Assembly (NCBI RefSeq): GCF_001279695.1
Contig: NZ_LGDD01000304.1
Location: forward strand, 1 to 59,371
Origin: Streptomyces sp. WM6378
GTDB taxonomy: Bacteria; Actinomycetota; Actinomycetes; Streptomycetales; Streptomycetaceae
Direction: 5' to 3'
DNA: 59,371 nucleotides
Shown: positions 27,796 through 35,867 of the stretch, one piece after another
Layout of the letters: every line of letters begins with the position of its first letter
Position numbering within the stretch: the first letter of the stretch is position 1
The notes under the pieces: generated by a model
What the model saw: only the letters and a program-made list of their open reading frames with translations
What the model was told of the DNA's origin: nothing
Databases searched by the model: none
Made by a program: the position numbers and the translations under genes

Positions 27796-28740
27796 ATGGG
27801 CGAGATCGTCGGGGCGGGCCTGCTCGCACACGTGCCCACCATCGTGCTGCCAGAGCCGGTGCGGCGCGAGCTCAACGAGGGCGAGGAGATCAGCCTCGTC
27901 ACCGGACTGCGGCAGTTGCGCGCGGGAGTCTTCGAGAGCGACCGCTACGACACGGTCGTTGTCCTCGACTCGCACTGGGCGACCACGGTCGAGTTCGTCG
28001 TCACCGCACAGAGCCGGCGCGCGGGCCTGTTCACCTCGGACGAGCTGCCCCGGGGCATGTGCCGGATGCGGTACGACTTCCCCGGTGACCCCGAACTCGC
28101 CCACCACATAGCCGAGTTCGGGCCCCGGCACGGCACCTGGATCACCGCCGTCGACGATCCGTACCTTCCGGTGCACTACGCCACCGTGAACCTGTGGAAG
28201 TTCCTCGGCGAGGGGCTGCCCGACAAGCGGTGGCTGTCCATCGGGGTGTGCCAGACCGGTGACATGGAGGACCACCTGCGGCTCGGCCGGGCGCTCGCCG
28301 ACGGCATCGCCGCGACACCCGGCCGCAGGGTCCTCCTCATCGCATCCGGTGCCCTGTCGCACACCTTCTGGCCACTGCGGGAACTACGCGGCCACGAGGC
28401 GAGCGACCCCGCCCACATCCGTACGCCCGAGGCCCGCGCGGCCGACCTCGAACGCATCGCCTGGTTCAAGGAGGGCCGCCACGCCAAGGTGCTCCACACC
28501 ATGCCGGAATTCCGGGAGTTCAGGCCCGAGGCACGCTTCACGCACTACCTGATGATGGCGGGCGCACTCGGCGGCGACGCGTGCACCGCGCCCGGCCGCC
28601 AGTACGGCGCGTACGAGAGCTCCATCGGCACCGGACAGGTCCACCTGTGGTTCGACCGTCCTGCCGACGGCTGGACCGGCACGGGTCCACCCTCGTCAGC
28701 CGCCCCGCGCCACCCGCACCGACGCGACCGGGAGGCCTGA
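27796..28740 (+). CDS. hpaD: Extradiol ring-cleavage dioxygenase, HpaD-like (LigB superfamily)
   Basis: This 314-residue protein resembles E. coli-type 3,4-dihydroxyphenylacetate 2,3-dioxygenase along its length. Matching landmarks are an early AHVPT, VVLDSHWATT, FTSDELPRGM, the IASGALSHTF histidine motif, a TMPEFREFRPEARFTHYLMM segment and IGTGQVHLWF near the end. These type III extradiol enzymes use Fe(II) or Mn(II) held by two His and one Glu. A Pro/Arg-rich tail of about 30 residues follows the conserved domain. It sits seven bases after the aldehyde dehydrogenase and is immediately followed by an HpaG-like gene. The catechol substrate is likely homoprotocatechuate or an amide of it. Confidence 0.75.
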   Translation: MGEIVGAGLLAHVPTIVLPEPVRRELNEGEEISLVTGLRQLRAGVFESDRYDTVVVLDSHWATTVEFVVTAQSRRAGLFTSDELPRGMCRMRYDFPGDPELAHHIAEFGPRHGTWITAVDDPYLPVHYATVNLWKFLGEGLPDKRWLSIGVCQTGDMEDHLRLGRALADGIAATPGRRVLLIASGALSHTFWPLRELRGHEASDPAHIRTPEARAADLERIAWFKEGRHAKVLHTMPEFREFRPEARFTHYLMMAGALGGDACTAPGRQYGAYESSIGTGQVHLWFDRPADGWTGTGPPSSAAPRHPHRRDREA

Positions 28741-28741
28741 C

Positions 28742-29587
28742 GTGAGCGAGTACCGCCGCATCCTGCTCGACGGTTCCGCCGTCCAGGTCGTGCGCGAAGG
28801 CGAAGAGCTCGTCGCAGGCGACGGCCGCCGGGTGAAGGCTGCGGAGGCCGCGCATCTGCCACCAGTCATGCCGTCGAAGGTAGTCGCGGTCCACCTCAAC
28901 CACCGCAGCAGGGTGGCGGAGTTCGGGGCCCGGCTGCCGGCCGCACCCACCTACTTCCACAAACCGGTCTCGGCCCTCAACTCCCACCGGGGCGCGGTCG
29001 TGCGCCCGGCGGGCTGCAAGTGGCTCAACTACGAGGGCGAGGTGGCCATCGTCATCGGCAGGACCGCCCGCAACATCGCCCCCGACGAAGCGGCCGCGTA
29101 CATCGCGGGCTACACCGTCGGCAATGACTTCGGGCTGCACGACTTCCGCGACACCGATGCCGGTTCGATGCTGCGCGTCAAGGGATCCGACACGCTGTGC
29201 CCGCTGGGCCCCGGCCTCGTCACCGACTGGGACTTCCGCCACAAGCACCTGCGCACCTACGTCAACGGCAGGATGGCGCAGGACGGTTCGACCGACGAGA
29301 TGCGGTGGGACATGCACTACCTGGTGGCCGACATCGCCCGCACCATCACGCTGCTGCCCGGCGATGTGCTCCTGTCGGGGACCCCGGCCAACTCCCGTCC
29401 CGTACAGCCCGGAGACGTCGTCGAGGTCGACGTCGAGGGGCTCGGGCGGCTCACCAACCACATCGTCGCGGGTCCGACGCCCATCCGCTCCGACGTCGGC
29501 GCACAGCCCACCGCGTCCGAGGAAGTGCTGTCCACGGCGCTCGGCGGGGACTGGGAGTTCCGCGGCATCCGGGCGCCGCGCCGATAG
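28742..29587 (+). CDS. Fumarylacetoacetate hydrolase-family enzyme, HpaG-like
   Basis: This 281-residue protein belongs to the FAH family used in meta-cleavage pathways for isomerisation, decarboxylation or hydrolysis. Features include a short N-terminal domain, VVAVHLNHRSRVAEFG, the metal site in WLNYEGEVAIVIGRTARN, AAYIAGYTVGNDFGLHDFRD and the loop GDVLLSGTPAN followed by QPGDVVEVDVEGLG. The spacing of YIAGY and the final GTP loop resembles the HpaG opet decarboxylase/hhdd isomerase. The GTG start comes one base after the dioxygenase stop, with GGAGG just upstream. It should act after the HpaD-like and dehydrogenase steps. Confidence 0.82.
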   Translation: MSEYRRILLDGSAVQVVREGEELVAGDGRRVKAAEAAHLPPVMPSKVVAVHLNHRSRVAEFGARLPAAPTYFHKPVSALNSHRGAVVRPAGCKWLNYEGEVAIVIGRTARNIAPDEAAAYIAGYTVGNDFGLHDFRDTDAGSMLRVKGSDTLCPLGPGLVTDWDFRHKHLRTYVNGRMAQDGSTDEMRWDMHYLVADIARTITLLPGDVLLSGTPANSRPVQPGDVVEVDVEGLGRLTNHIVAGPTPIRSDVGAQPTASEEVLSTALGGDWEFRGIRAPRR

Positions 29588-29754
29588 GGCGCACCCCTAC
29601 GGGCACCGCACCGGGCATGCCACGGGGACGCCCGGCGCGGTGCTGCACCACCTCGGAGTCCGTGTCCGAACCCCGCCCGGGCCTGCGACGCCCGACGGAG
29701 TTCGGCCTCTGGCTCTCACCCACCCGCAGACCGAGCCCCTGACAGGTGATCCTC

Positions 29755-31203
29755 GTGGACGGCAGGACGGCCGCAAGACAACCCATCGAGCAGGACTCCC
29801 CCGCCTCCGGACGGCTCAAGCCGAACGCGCTCGGTGTCCTCGGCATCCTCTTCCTGGTCCTCTCGGCGCAGGCACCGCTGACCGGCATCGCGGGGGCGGT
29901 CCCGCTCTCCGTCGGTCTGGGCGACGGGCCGGGCGTGCCCGCCGCCTACGTGGCCGCGGGCGCGGTGATCCTGCTGTTCTCCGTCGGCTTCGTCGCCATG
30001 GGCCGCCACGTGGTCGACGCGGGGGCCTTCTACACGTACATCGGCCGGGGCCTCGGCCGCACCTGCGGCGCGGGCAGCGCGGCGGTCGCGGTGTTCGCCT
30101 ACTGCACCGTCCAGGCCGCGATGTACGGCCTTTACGGAGCGACCGTGAGCGGCATCGTCAAGGAGCACACGGGGGCCGAAGTGCCGTGGTGGATATGGGC
30201 GTTGGCCACCATGGCCGTCGTGCAGGTGCTCGGCGCGACCGGCATCGAGATGGGCGCCAAGGTCCTCGCGGTGTTCGTCCTCGCGGAGATGAGTGTGCTG
30301 CTCGCCTTCGGCCTGGTGACGCTGTTCCGGGGCGGCGGCCCGGAGGGGCTCGGCTTCGCGCACAGCTTCTCGCCGGGCGCGGCACTCAAGGGCGCTCCGG
30401 GGGTGGCGCTGATGTTCGCGGTGGCATCGATGTTCGGCTTCGAGGCGACCGCGATCTACGGCGAGGAGGCGCGCGAACCACACCGCACCGTGCCGCGGGC
30501 CACCTACCTGTCGATCGTCGTGGTCACCGCCTTCTTCGCCTTCACTTCGTGGATGGTGGTCAGCTCGTACGGTGCCTCCGGCGCCACCGGGGCCGCGAGC
30601 AAGGCGCTTGCGGGCGGGGACGGATCGGCGTTCGTGTTCGCGCCGATCGCCGAGCGGTTCGGCGGCTGGGCGAACGACGTCCTGCCGGTGCTGCTCGCCA
30701 CCTCGCTGTTCGCGGGCATGCTCGCCTTCCACAACTCGGCGAACCGCTACCTGTTCTCGCTCAGCAGGGAAGGCCTCCTCCCGCGAAGCCTTCGCACCCT
30801 GAACCGGCGGCACTCCCCCTGGGTCGCGGGCAGTGTGCAGACGGCGGTCGCCGTGCTGCTCGTCGTGCCGTTCGCGCTGACCGGCAAGGACCCGGTGCTC
30901 ACCCTGTTCTCCTGGTTCAGCGGGGTGGCGGTGCTCGCGATGATGCTGCTGTACTTCCTGACCTCGGTCTCGGTGATCGTCTTCTTCCGCCGCGAGCAGC
31001 TCGACACCCGGCTCTGGAACACGCTGATCGCCCCGGCGCTGGGCGCGCTCGGCCTGGCGGGCGCCATCTGGCTGATCCTGGCCAACCTGACGACCCTCAT
31101 CGGCGGCGACCGGACGACGGCCACCTGGCTCGCGCTCGCCGTCCCGGTGGTCCTGGCACTGGGCGCGGGGGCGGCGTGGATCATCCGTGGCAGAGCTCGG
31201 TGA
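29755..31203 (+). CDS. APC-superfamily amino acid/amine permease
   Basis: This 482-residue permease has about twelve membrane helices. The APC signature region appears as LSAQAPLTGIAGAVPLSVGLG in helix 1 and DAGAFYTYIGRGLGR after helix 2, with FGFEATAIYGEEAREPHRTVPRAT in the middle, typical of the amino acid/polyamine/organocation family. The GTG used has AGGTGA close upstream; an in-frame GTG nine bases earlier lacks a ribosome site. It is followed at once by a short duplicated leader ORF and the gamma-glutamyl hydrolase. It probably imports the amine that the cluster degrades. Confidence 0.86.
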   Translation: MDGRTAARQPIEQDSPASGRLKPNALGVLGILFLVLSAQAPLTGIAGAVPLSVGLGDGPGVPAAYVAAGAVILLFSVGFVAMGRHVVDAGAFYTYIGRGLGRTCGAGSAAVAVFAYCTVQAAMYGLYGATVSGIVKEHTGAEVPWWIWALATMAVVQVLGATGIEMGAKVLAVFVLAEMSVLLAFGLVTLFRGGGPEGLGFAHSFSPGAALKGAPGVALMFAVASMFGFEATAIYGEEAREPHRTVPRATYLSIVVVTAFFAFTSWMVVSSYGASGATGAASKALAGGDGSAFVFAPIAERFGGWANDVLPVLLATSLFAGMLAFHNSANRYLFSLSREGLLPRSLRTLNRRHSPWVAGSVQTAVAVLLVVPFALTGKDPVLTLFSWFSGVAVLAMMLLYFLTSVSVIVFFRREQLDTRLWNTLIAPALGALGLAGAIWLILANLTTLIGGDRTTATWLALAVPVVLALGAGAAWIIRGRAR

Positions 31204-31310
31204 GTTTCGCCGGCCGGCCGCTGATCACGATCCCGGGCCGGCCGATCCGGGACGGAACGCCGTGAGCTTCGCCGCGCGCCCGCTGATCGCGATCCCGGCC
31301 CGCTTCGCGG
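31200..31310 (+). repeat. Imperfect tandem duplication creating a 21-codon leader ORF before the hydrolase gene
   Basis: The first 42 bases of the hydrolase gene are repeated 62 bases upstream with 35 of 42 positions identical. The upstream copy starts at a GTG overlapping the permease stop and reads VSFAGRPLITIPGRPIRDGTP before TGA. The real gene reads VSFAARPLIAIPARF. The leader stop overlaps the true GTG start (GTGA), so ribosomes could pass permease, leader and hydrolase without leaving the mRNA. Confidence 0.75.
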
Positions 31311-31993
31311 CCTCCACGTCGGCACTGCGGTACGCGGCCGAGGTCAACGCCCGTGCGCTGATCGAGGCGGTGTGGCGGGCGGGCGGCGAGCCGGTCACCC
31401 TGCATCCCCATGCGCCGGGCGGCCGGGCGGATCCGGCGGAGGTGGGCGCCCGGCTCGCCCGGTTCTACGGCGTCCTGCTGCCCGGGGGTGGTGACGTCGC
31501 GCCGGGCCGGTACTCCGCCGAACCCCATGCGAGCGTGTACGACGTCGATGCCGAGCAGGACGGCTTCGACCTCGAAGTGGCGCACCAGGCAATGGAGTTG
31601 GGGCTTCCCCTCCTGGCGATCTGCCGCGGCATGCAAGTCGTCAACGTCGCTCTGGGCGGCACCCTGCACCAGGACATGGGCGGCCCCGAGCGCTCGCACC
31701 GGCACTACGTGCACCGGGTGGCCGTCAGGCCCGGGACGCTTCTCGCGCGGGCCACGGGTGCGACGCAGGTGACCGCGTCCTGCTATCACCACCAGCGGAT
31801 CGACCGCGTCGGCATGGGCCTGACGGTCACGGCCCGTGCGGCCGACGCCACGGTGGAGGGGCTCGAACTCCCCTGCCACCGGGGTTGGTTCGTCGCGGTG
31901 CAGTGGCATCCGGAGGACACGGCGTGCGGTGATGCTGCGCAGCGGGGGGTGTTCGGGGCGCTCGTACGGGCGGCAGCCCACACCGGGGGCTGA
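31262..31993 (+). CDS. Gamma-glutamyl-gamma-aminobutyrate hydrolase family protein (PuuD-like class I amidotransferase fold)
   Basis: This 243-residue hydrolase should cleave gamma-glutamyl amides. The nucleophile cysteine lies in LLAICRGMQVVNVALGG and the catalytic His-Glu pair in VAVQWHPEDTA. Other PuuD-like features are LLPGGGDVAPGRY and CYHHQRIDRVG. The GTG start is the second copy of a tandem duplication and overlaps the stop of the leader ORF. PuuD removes glutamate from gamma-glutamyl-GABA after PuuA ligation. Here it would reverse the action of the glutamine-synthetase-like ligase that heads the divergent operon. It is last in the rightward operon. Confidence 0.87.
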   Translation: MSFAARPLIAIPARFAASTSALRYAAEVNARALIEAVWRAGGEPVTLHPHAPGGRADPAEVGARLARFYGVLLPGGGDVAPGRYSAEPHASVYDVDAEQDGFDLEVAHQAMELGLPLLAICRGMQVVNVALGGTLHQDMGGPERSHRHYVHRVAVRPGTLLARATGATQVTASCYHHQRIDRVGMGLTVTARAADATVEGLELPCHRGWFVAVQWHPEDTACGDAAQRGVFGALVRAAAHTGG

Positions 31994-32719
31994 GAGACTC
32001 TGGGGGTTTGCCCCAGCCCCCGGCGAGTTCGCCCACCGGCCCGCCCGTAGGCGCAGGGGTTGGACGGCCCTGCCCCTGGGGCTGCGCCCCAAACCCGCTG
32101 CGGATTTGCCCACCCGCCCACCCATGACCGAGCCCTGGGGCCGAGCCCCAGACCCCGGCGGGGACTTCGTCCCCTGCACCCCCCTCGGGGGCTCCGCCCC
32201 CAGACCCCCGTTCGCGCCTGAACGGCGCTCGTCCTCAAACGCCGGACGGGCTGGGGGTGCCCGCATCAGCGGCACGCGAAGCGCCAGACAGGCTAGGGGT
32301 CCGCGCATGGGAGCCACCCGGGGAGGCGAACAGGTGGGGTGCCGCATGGGCCGGCACCAAGTTGGGAGGGACGCGGTCGGGATGCCTGCGTGGCCGGCTC
32401 GAAATCTGGGACGGGCGGGGCGCCTGCACCACACCCTGCCAGGGGCGCGGGGAGCTGCGCGACCAGCCCCCACTGGCCCGCAGCCGAACAACCACACACC
32501 CCCGCACAACAGCTCCCCCAGCGCATCTCATCCCGCAAGGGGCGCGGGGAACTGCGCAATCAGCCACCTACCGGCCCGCAGCCGACCGGCAACACACCCA
32601 GCGGAGCTCCCAGCACCCCCCAACCCCCGGAGGGTTTCGGGAAGGGGTGGGTGGGGGCCGAATCGGGGGGGCTGGGGCAAAGCCCCAGCAACACCGGGCC
32701 CCCCGACAGGCCGAGCCAC
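31994..32719. repeat. Gene-free repeat-rich intergenic region with GC hairpins
   Basis: This stretch of about 725 bases has no convincing gene. It contains several hairpins of the form CTGGGG...CCCCAG (around 32000, 32080, 32140 and 32660). Two copies of a Streptomyces-type repeat begin with GGGGCGCGGGGA and end with CGGCCCGCAGCCGA or close variants, at 32443-32487 and 32539-32585, about 96 bases apart. Such elements are scattered through Streptomyces genomes between genes. The hairpins probably terminate transcription from both the hydrolase and the opposing MarR gene. Confidence 0.7.
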
Positions 32720-33292
32720 TCAACCCTTCGGCCGGCGCCCACTACGCCGCGGCGCCGGATCCGCCCCGCCCAGCAGCTCGCGCCGCCGCTCCTCCCCCCG
32801 CTCCTCCACCTGCAGCACCACCCGCCGCAGCCCGTCCGCCACGCTCCGGCACTCCGCGTCACCCAACTGCCCGGTCACGAATGCCTCTTCCTCGTTGAAG
32901 CGCGGGAAGAGGCCCTGCATCAACGCCTCCCCCTCGTCGGTGAGGCTCAGCAGTACGAGCCTGCCGTCGGTCGGATGACCGGCCCGTTTCACCAGGCCCC
33001 TCGCCTCCAGCGTGCGGGCGACGCCGGTCAGCGTGCCCTTGGAGATGCCCGCCTCCTCGGCGACGTGGCGGGTCTCCGACTCGCCCCAGATCCACACCAC
33101 CCACAGCACGACGAACGCGGTCCACGTCAGATCGCAGCCGCGCAGCACGGAGTTCTCCAGGTGCTGGCGGACTGCGGAAGCCGCCCGGTAGATGTTGGCC
33201 ACCACGGCCATCTGGTCATGGCGGATCGGCGCACCGCCGAGCTTCGCCTGCGCCAGCTGCTCTGCTTCGGTGATGGATCGCCGGCCGGGCAC
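32720..33292 (-). CDS. MarR-family transcriptional regulator
   Basis: This regulator has about 190 residues. The winged helix is seen in LTWTAFVVLWVVWIWGESETRHVAEEAGISKGTLTGVARTLEARGLVKR, with the wing HPTDGRLVLLSLTDEG. The GTG chosen has GAAGGGG eight bases upstream; an in-frame TTG at 33352 would lie inside the palindrome. The C-terminus is unusually basic (RRRELLGGADPAPRRSGRRPKG). MarR proteins such as HpaR control homoprotocatechuate pathways, so it may regulate the amine/aromatic cluster across the 725-base gap. Its own palindrome does not match the cluster operators, so this is uncertain. Confidence 0.82.
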   Translation of the reverse strand: MPGRRSITEAEQLAQAKLGGAPIRHDQMAVVANIYRAASAVRQHLENSVLRGCDLTWTAFVVLWVVWIWGESETRHVAEEAGISKGTLTGVARTLEARGLVKRAGHPTDGRLVLLSLTDEGEALMQGLFPRFNEEEAFVTGQLGDAECRSVADGLRRVVLQVEERGEERRRELLGGADPAPRRSGRRPKG

Positions 33293-33339
33293 GGGCCACA
33301 CCCCTTCGACGCCGCGGGGGCGGCATGGTTCGAGGACAT

Positions 33340-33364
33340 CGTTCGGACTCAAATTGTACGAACG
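33340..33364. promoter_or_regulatory. Palindromic operator upstream of the MarR gene
   Basis: A 25-bp inverted repeat has outer arms CGTTCG and CGAACG and an AT-rich centre (CAAATTG). It lies 48 bases upstream of the chosen start, suiting autorepression. Confidence 0.55.
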
Positions 33365-33508
33365 ACGTAACGACGTCCGGAAGCCGTCTCGCCCCCCGAG
33401 GGCGCCAACTCGCCCTTCTGCGGGATGACTTCCTCACCGCCCGACCCCGACGACTTCCGCCCCCTACCGCGCGGGACGGCCTCCGCACCCCCTCCCCTGA
33501 GCCCGCGG

Positions 33509-33880
33509 TCAGCCGAATCGCACGCTCAGCGGCAGCCGTACGCCGAAGCTCAGGGTCTGTCCCGGCTGTGCCGCATCGAGGAATTGATTCGGGTCGCAGT
33601 CCGCGTCCTCGTACAGAATGGCGGTGCTGTTCGTTCCGTTGTGGACACTCAGTGCCTCACCGCTGAGGATGAAACAGAAATGGTCGGGCGGATTGTCGAT
33701 CGTGGTGATTCCCCCGGTGTCCGCGCGTAGATAGCTGAAGCTGCCCGTGGCTGCCTGGGCATCGGTGAAGAGCCCGGCCATCGCGGTGAAAAGCGAAAGC
33801 GCCGCGCCGGCGACCAGAACCGACCTGGTCACCCTCTTGCCCGTGATTTCCCGCCCGAGTGCACGCATGAGTACACGCAT
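33509..33880 (-). CDS. Small secreted protein, paralogue of the divergent neighbour
   Basis: This 123-residue protein was not recognised. An ATG with GGGAGAGG upstream opens a basic region and a signal peptide (SVLVAGAALSLFTAMAGLFT, cleaved after AQA), giving a mature chain of about 80 residues. The mature part reads FSYLRADTGGITTIDNPPDHFCF and ends LSFGVRLPLSVRFG, with two cysteines (HFCF and DADCD). It matches the divergent gene at 34113 in order and spacing: FxYxRxDTG, DNPP, a Cys after DNPP, and a second Cys before the end. No enzyme motif is seen. Confidence 0.75.
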   Translation of the reverse strand: MRVLMRALGREITGKRVTRSVLVAGAALSLFTAMAGLFTDAQAATGSFSYLRADTGGITTIDNPPDHFCFILSGEALSVHNGTNSTAILYEDADCDPNQFLDAAQPGQTLSFGVRLPLSVRFG

Positions 33881-34112
33881 CTGCGACCTCTCCCTGGCTG
33901 CGTCCAACTCTCCCTGTAGCTGGGCCATTTGAGCGTGCTGCACCGGCATGGGAACGGAAAGCGACTCACCCCCGTCGTCACTCGGACGGCGCAGCGCGCA
34001 CCTCGACGCGCGGGCGCGGGCGGGCGCCCGGCAGGTCGGTACGCGCCCATTCGAGCGGTTGTCAGCGGCATTTTTCCTGAGGAACCATCGAGGGACCCAG
34101 AGGGGGGTGCCT

Positions 34113-34514
34113 ATGCACAGGCGAATAACGCCACGAAAAACTCTGCGGAAAGCCACGCGCAAAGTGACGTCCGGAAAGCGCGCGGCTCCCATTCGGCGGC
34201 TGGGAACGGTGGTTGGCGGGGCTCTTCTCCTGATCGCCCTGCTGCCGTCCAGCGCCCAGGCGGCCGATGGAAAGTTCCCGTACATCCGGTTCGACACCGG
34301 AACATTCGACGAGCTCGACAATCCGCCGAACGGCCTGTGCCTGCCACTTACCGGCGGAGCGGCCCACGCGGGCAACGACACCGACGCCACCGCGTTCGTC
34401 TACGCGGACACCGGCTGCCAGCAGCTTCTCGCGATCGTGGGCGTGGGAGGGACGTGGGACGAGACCGGCCCGCCGCCGCTGCCCGCCCGCAGCGTGGGTT
34501 TCGGATCGGGCTAG
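34113..34514 (+). CDS. Small secreted protein, paralogue of the divergent neighbour
   Basis: This protein of 133 residues has no recognised function. A long basic N-terminus (MHRRITPRKTLRKATRKV) precedes the hydrophobic signal core LGTVVGGALLLIALLPSSAQA. The mature chain begins ADGKFPYIRFDTGTFDELDNPPNGLCL and has a second cysteine in DTGCQQLL, both aligned with the opposite-strand protein. GAGGGGGG lies seven bases upstream of the ATG. The pair shares a 232-base divergent promoter region, suggesting duplication by inversion and joint expression. Confidence 0.75.
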   Translation: MHRRITPRKTLRKATRKVTSGKRAAPIRRLGTVVGGALLLIALLPSSAQAADGKFPYIRFDTGTFDELDNPPNGLCLPLTGGAAHAGNDTDATAFVYADTGCQQLLAIVGVGGTWDETGPPPLPARSVGFGSG

Positions 34515-34566
34515 CACCTGCCCGTCCGGCCATCCCAAGTCACCTCAACAGCACGGGAGTTGATTC

Positions 34567-35010
34567 ATGAACGTACTCCGGCGGGCGAGCAGGGTCCTCG
34601 TGACCGCGGCCGCCATCGGAGCCACCGTCCTCGTCCTCAATCCCGCGACGGCCTCGGCCGACTCCCACGGGAGCTCCGTTCGTTCGGGCGTCGCGGCCGA
34701 CTACAAGTGGTTCACCTGGGACGACCTGAGCGTCGGTGACTGCCATCAGACGGGCGGGCACCTGCAGCTCTACTCCGACGGCAAGCTCACGTTCAACGCC
34801 ACGACCTGGACGACCCGCACCATCAGCGGGGACATCTGGCACTCGCGGTTCAAGCTGAACAACGGCGCGGGCCAGACGATGTACACCACCGGGACCTACG
34901 ACAGCCCGACCATGTGGCCGAGCAAGCGCCACACCTACACGGTGCAGGGCACCTTCGAACCCAGCGTCTACAACGCCATCGCGAGGGTCGTCCAGCACTC
35001 CGAGTGCTGA
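34567..35010 (+). CDS. Secreted protein resembling the DUF6294 family
   Basis: This 147-residue exported protein has a signal peptide (VLVTAAAIGATVLVLNPATASA). The mature domain is rich in Trp, Thr and aromatic strands (YKWFTWDDLSVGDCHQTGGHLQLYSDG, WHSRFKLNNG) and has two cysteines, one early and one at the very C-terminus (HSEC), that could form a disulfide. This looks like the small beta-sandwich DUF6294 family common in Streptomyces, without known function. It lies 52 bases after the paralogous secreted protein gene and ends at a strong hairpin shared with the I36-like gene. Confidence 0.72.
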   Translation: MNVLRRASRVLVTAAAIGATVLVLNPATASADSHGSSVRSGVAADYKWFTWDDLSVGDCHQTGGHLQLYSDGKLTFNATTWTTRTISGDIWHSRFKLNNGAGQTMYTTGTYDSPTMWPSKRHTYTVQGTFEPSVYNAIARVVQHSEC

Positions 35011-35026
35011 GACCCCGTACCCACGA

Positions 35027-35064
35027 GCGGCGGCACCGTGCTCTGCGAAGCACAGCGCCGCCGC
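35027..35064. terminator. Bidirectional terminator
   Basis: An 8-bp GC stem (GCGGCGGC / GCCGCCGC) encloses a second 5-bp stem (GTGCT / AGCAC) between convergent genes. Confidence 0.7.
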
Positions 35065-35099
35065 CTCTTCATGTGCCGATCGGGATGCGCGGGTGCCGC

Positions 35100-35480
35100 T
35101 TACTGGGGCTTGAACGAGCGGATCTGGTAGTTGCCCTGGAGGTTGCCGCCCTTGCCCGCTTCGGTGGATCCGACGCGAGCGTGGTAATTGGTCCCCGTGT
35201 AGTACTGGACGCGGTGCCCCGTCTTGTTCCACACGGAGCGCACGTTCTGGCCCTTCTGGATGAAGGAGCAGTTGTCCGCCGTGTTGGCGAGACTGGACTG
35301 CGACCACTGACAACGGGTTCCCGAACCGTTCCAGCCGCTGTAGATGCAGAAGTATCCGGGTGAGCAGTTGTAGGCCGCCGCCCGGGCGGGCGCCGCGGGG
35401 GCCGCGGTCGCGGTGGGTACGACGCCCAGCGCGGCGGCCAGGGCCACGGAGGCGACGGCGAACGAGTGGATACGACGCAT
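35100..35480 (-). CDS. Secreted peptidase inhibitor family I36-like protein
   Basis: This 126-residue protein has a signal peptide (MRRIHSFAVASVALAAALGV, cleaved near ATA). The mature domain starts NCSPGYFCIYSGWNGSGTRCQWSQSS and continues with NTADNCSFIQKGQNVRSVWNKTG, a beta/gamma-crystallin-like pattern with four cysteines. This matches small actinobacterial proteins grouped with the SMPI metalloproteinase inhibitor family I36. GAGGAG lies ten bases before the ATG. It stands alone in a region of secreted proteins. Inhibitory activity is inferred from family only, and many members are untested. Confidence 0.78.
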   Translation of the reverse strand: MRRIHSFAVASVALAAALGVVPTATAAPAAPARAAAYNCSPGYFCIYSGWNGSGTRCQWSQSSLANTADNCSFIQKGQNVRSVWNKTGHRVQYYTGTNYHARVGSTEAGKGGNLQGNYQIRSFKPQ

Positions 35481-35867
35481 AAGGAGCAACTCCTCTTTCT
35501 CGTCGGCGGTCCGGGCCGACCACACCTCGTGGGCCGGCCGCACAGGACCGCATGGGCGCGGGGAAGCCGGGCCGAACGGTGGCACCGATGGGCTCGCCCC
35601 GCGAAAACACCGCCCAGTATTTCGTCGCCCACAGTGCACCAGCAGGGCATTTCTCGCCGACCGGGCAAGGCTGGAAGCACGGCGGCGCACGCTCCGGTCG
35701 TGCGCCGGGGGGCCGCCCCACGCGCCCCGGGGCCTGTCGCGTTGGGGCGGACGGGTGATATTCGGCGGGTCTCTCGGCGGGGCGTCTGCGCGGCACCGCG
35801 CAGGTATGAAAGGGAGTCGGACAGAGCTCCGTTTTGTATGACAATCATCCGACCCAGAGGACTGTGC
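35481..35867. other. Divergent intergenic region, no gene seen
   Basis: These 387 bases separate the I36-like gene from the secreted-protein/sortase operon and must hold both promoters. The sequence turns AT-richer just before the rightward gene (GTTTTGTATGACAATC). No start with a ribosome site opens a convincing coding frame. Confidence 0.5.

Noticed and set aside
32720..33292. The MarR regulator as proven controller of the amine cluster
   Set aside because: Position suggests it, but its own palindrome differs from the TTTG-N4-CAAA sites in the cluster promoter, so the link was kept as a possibility only.
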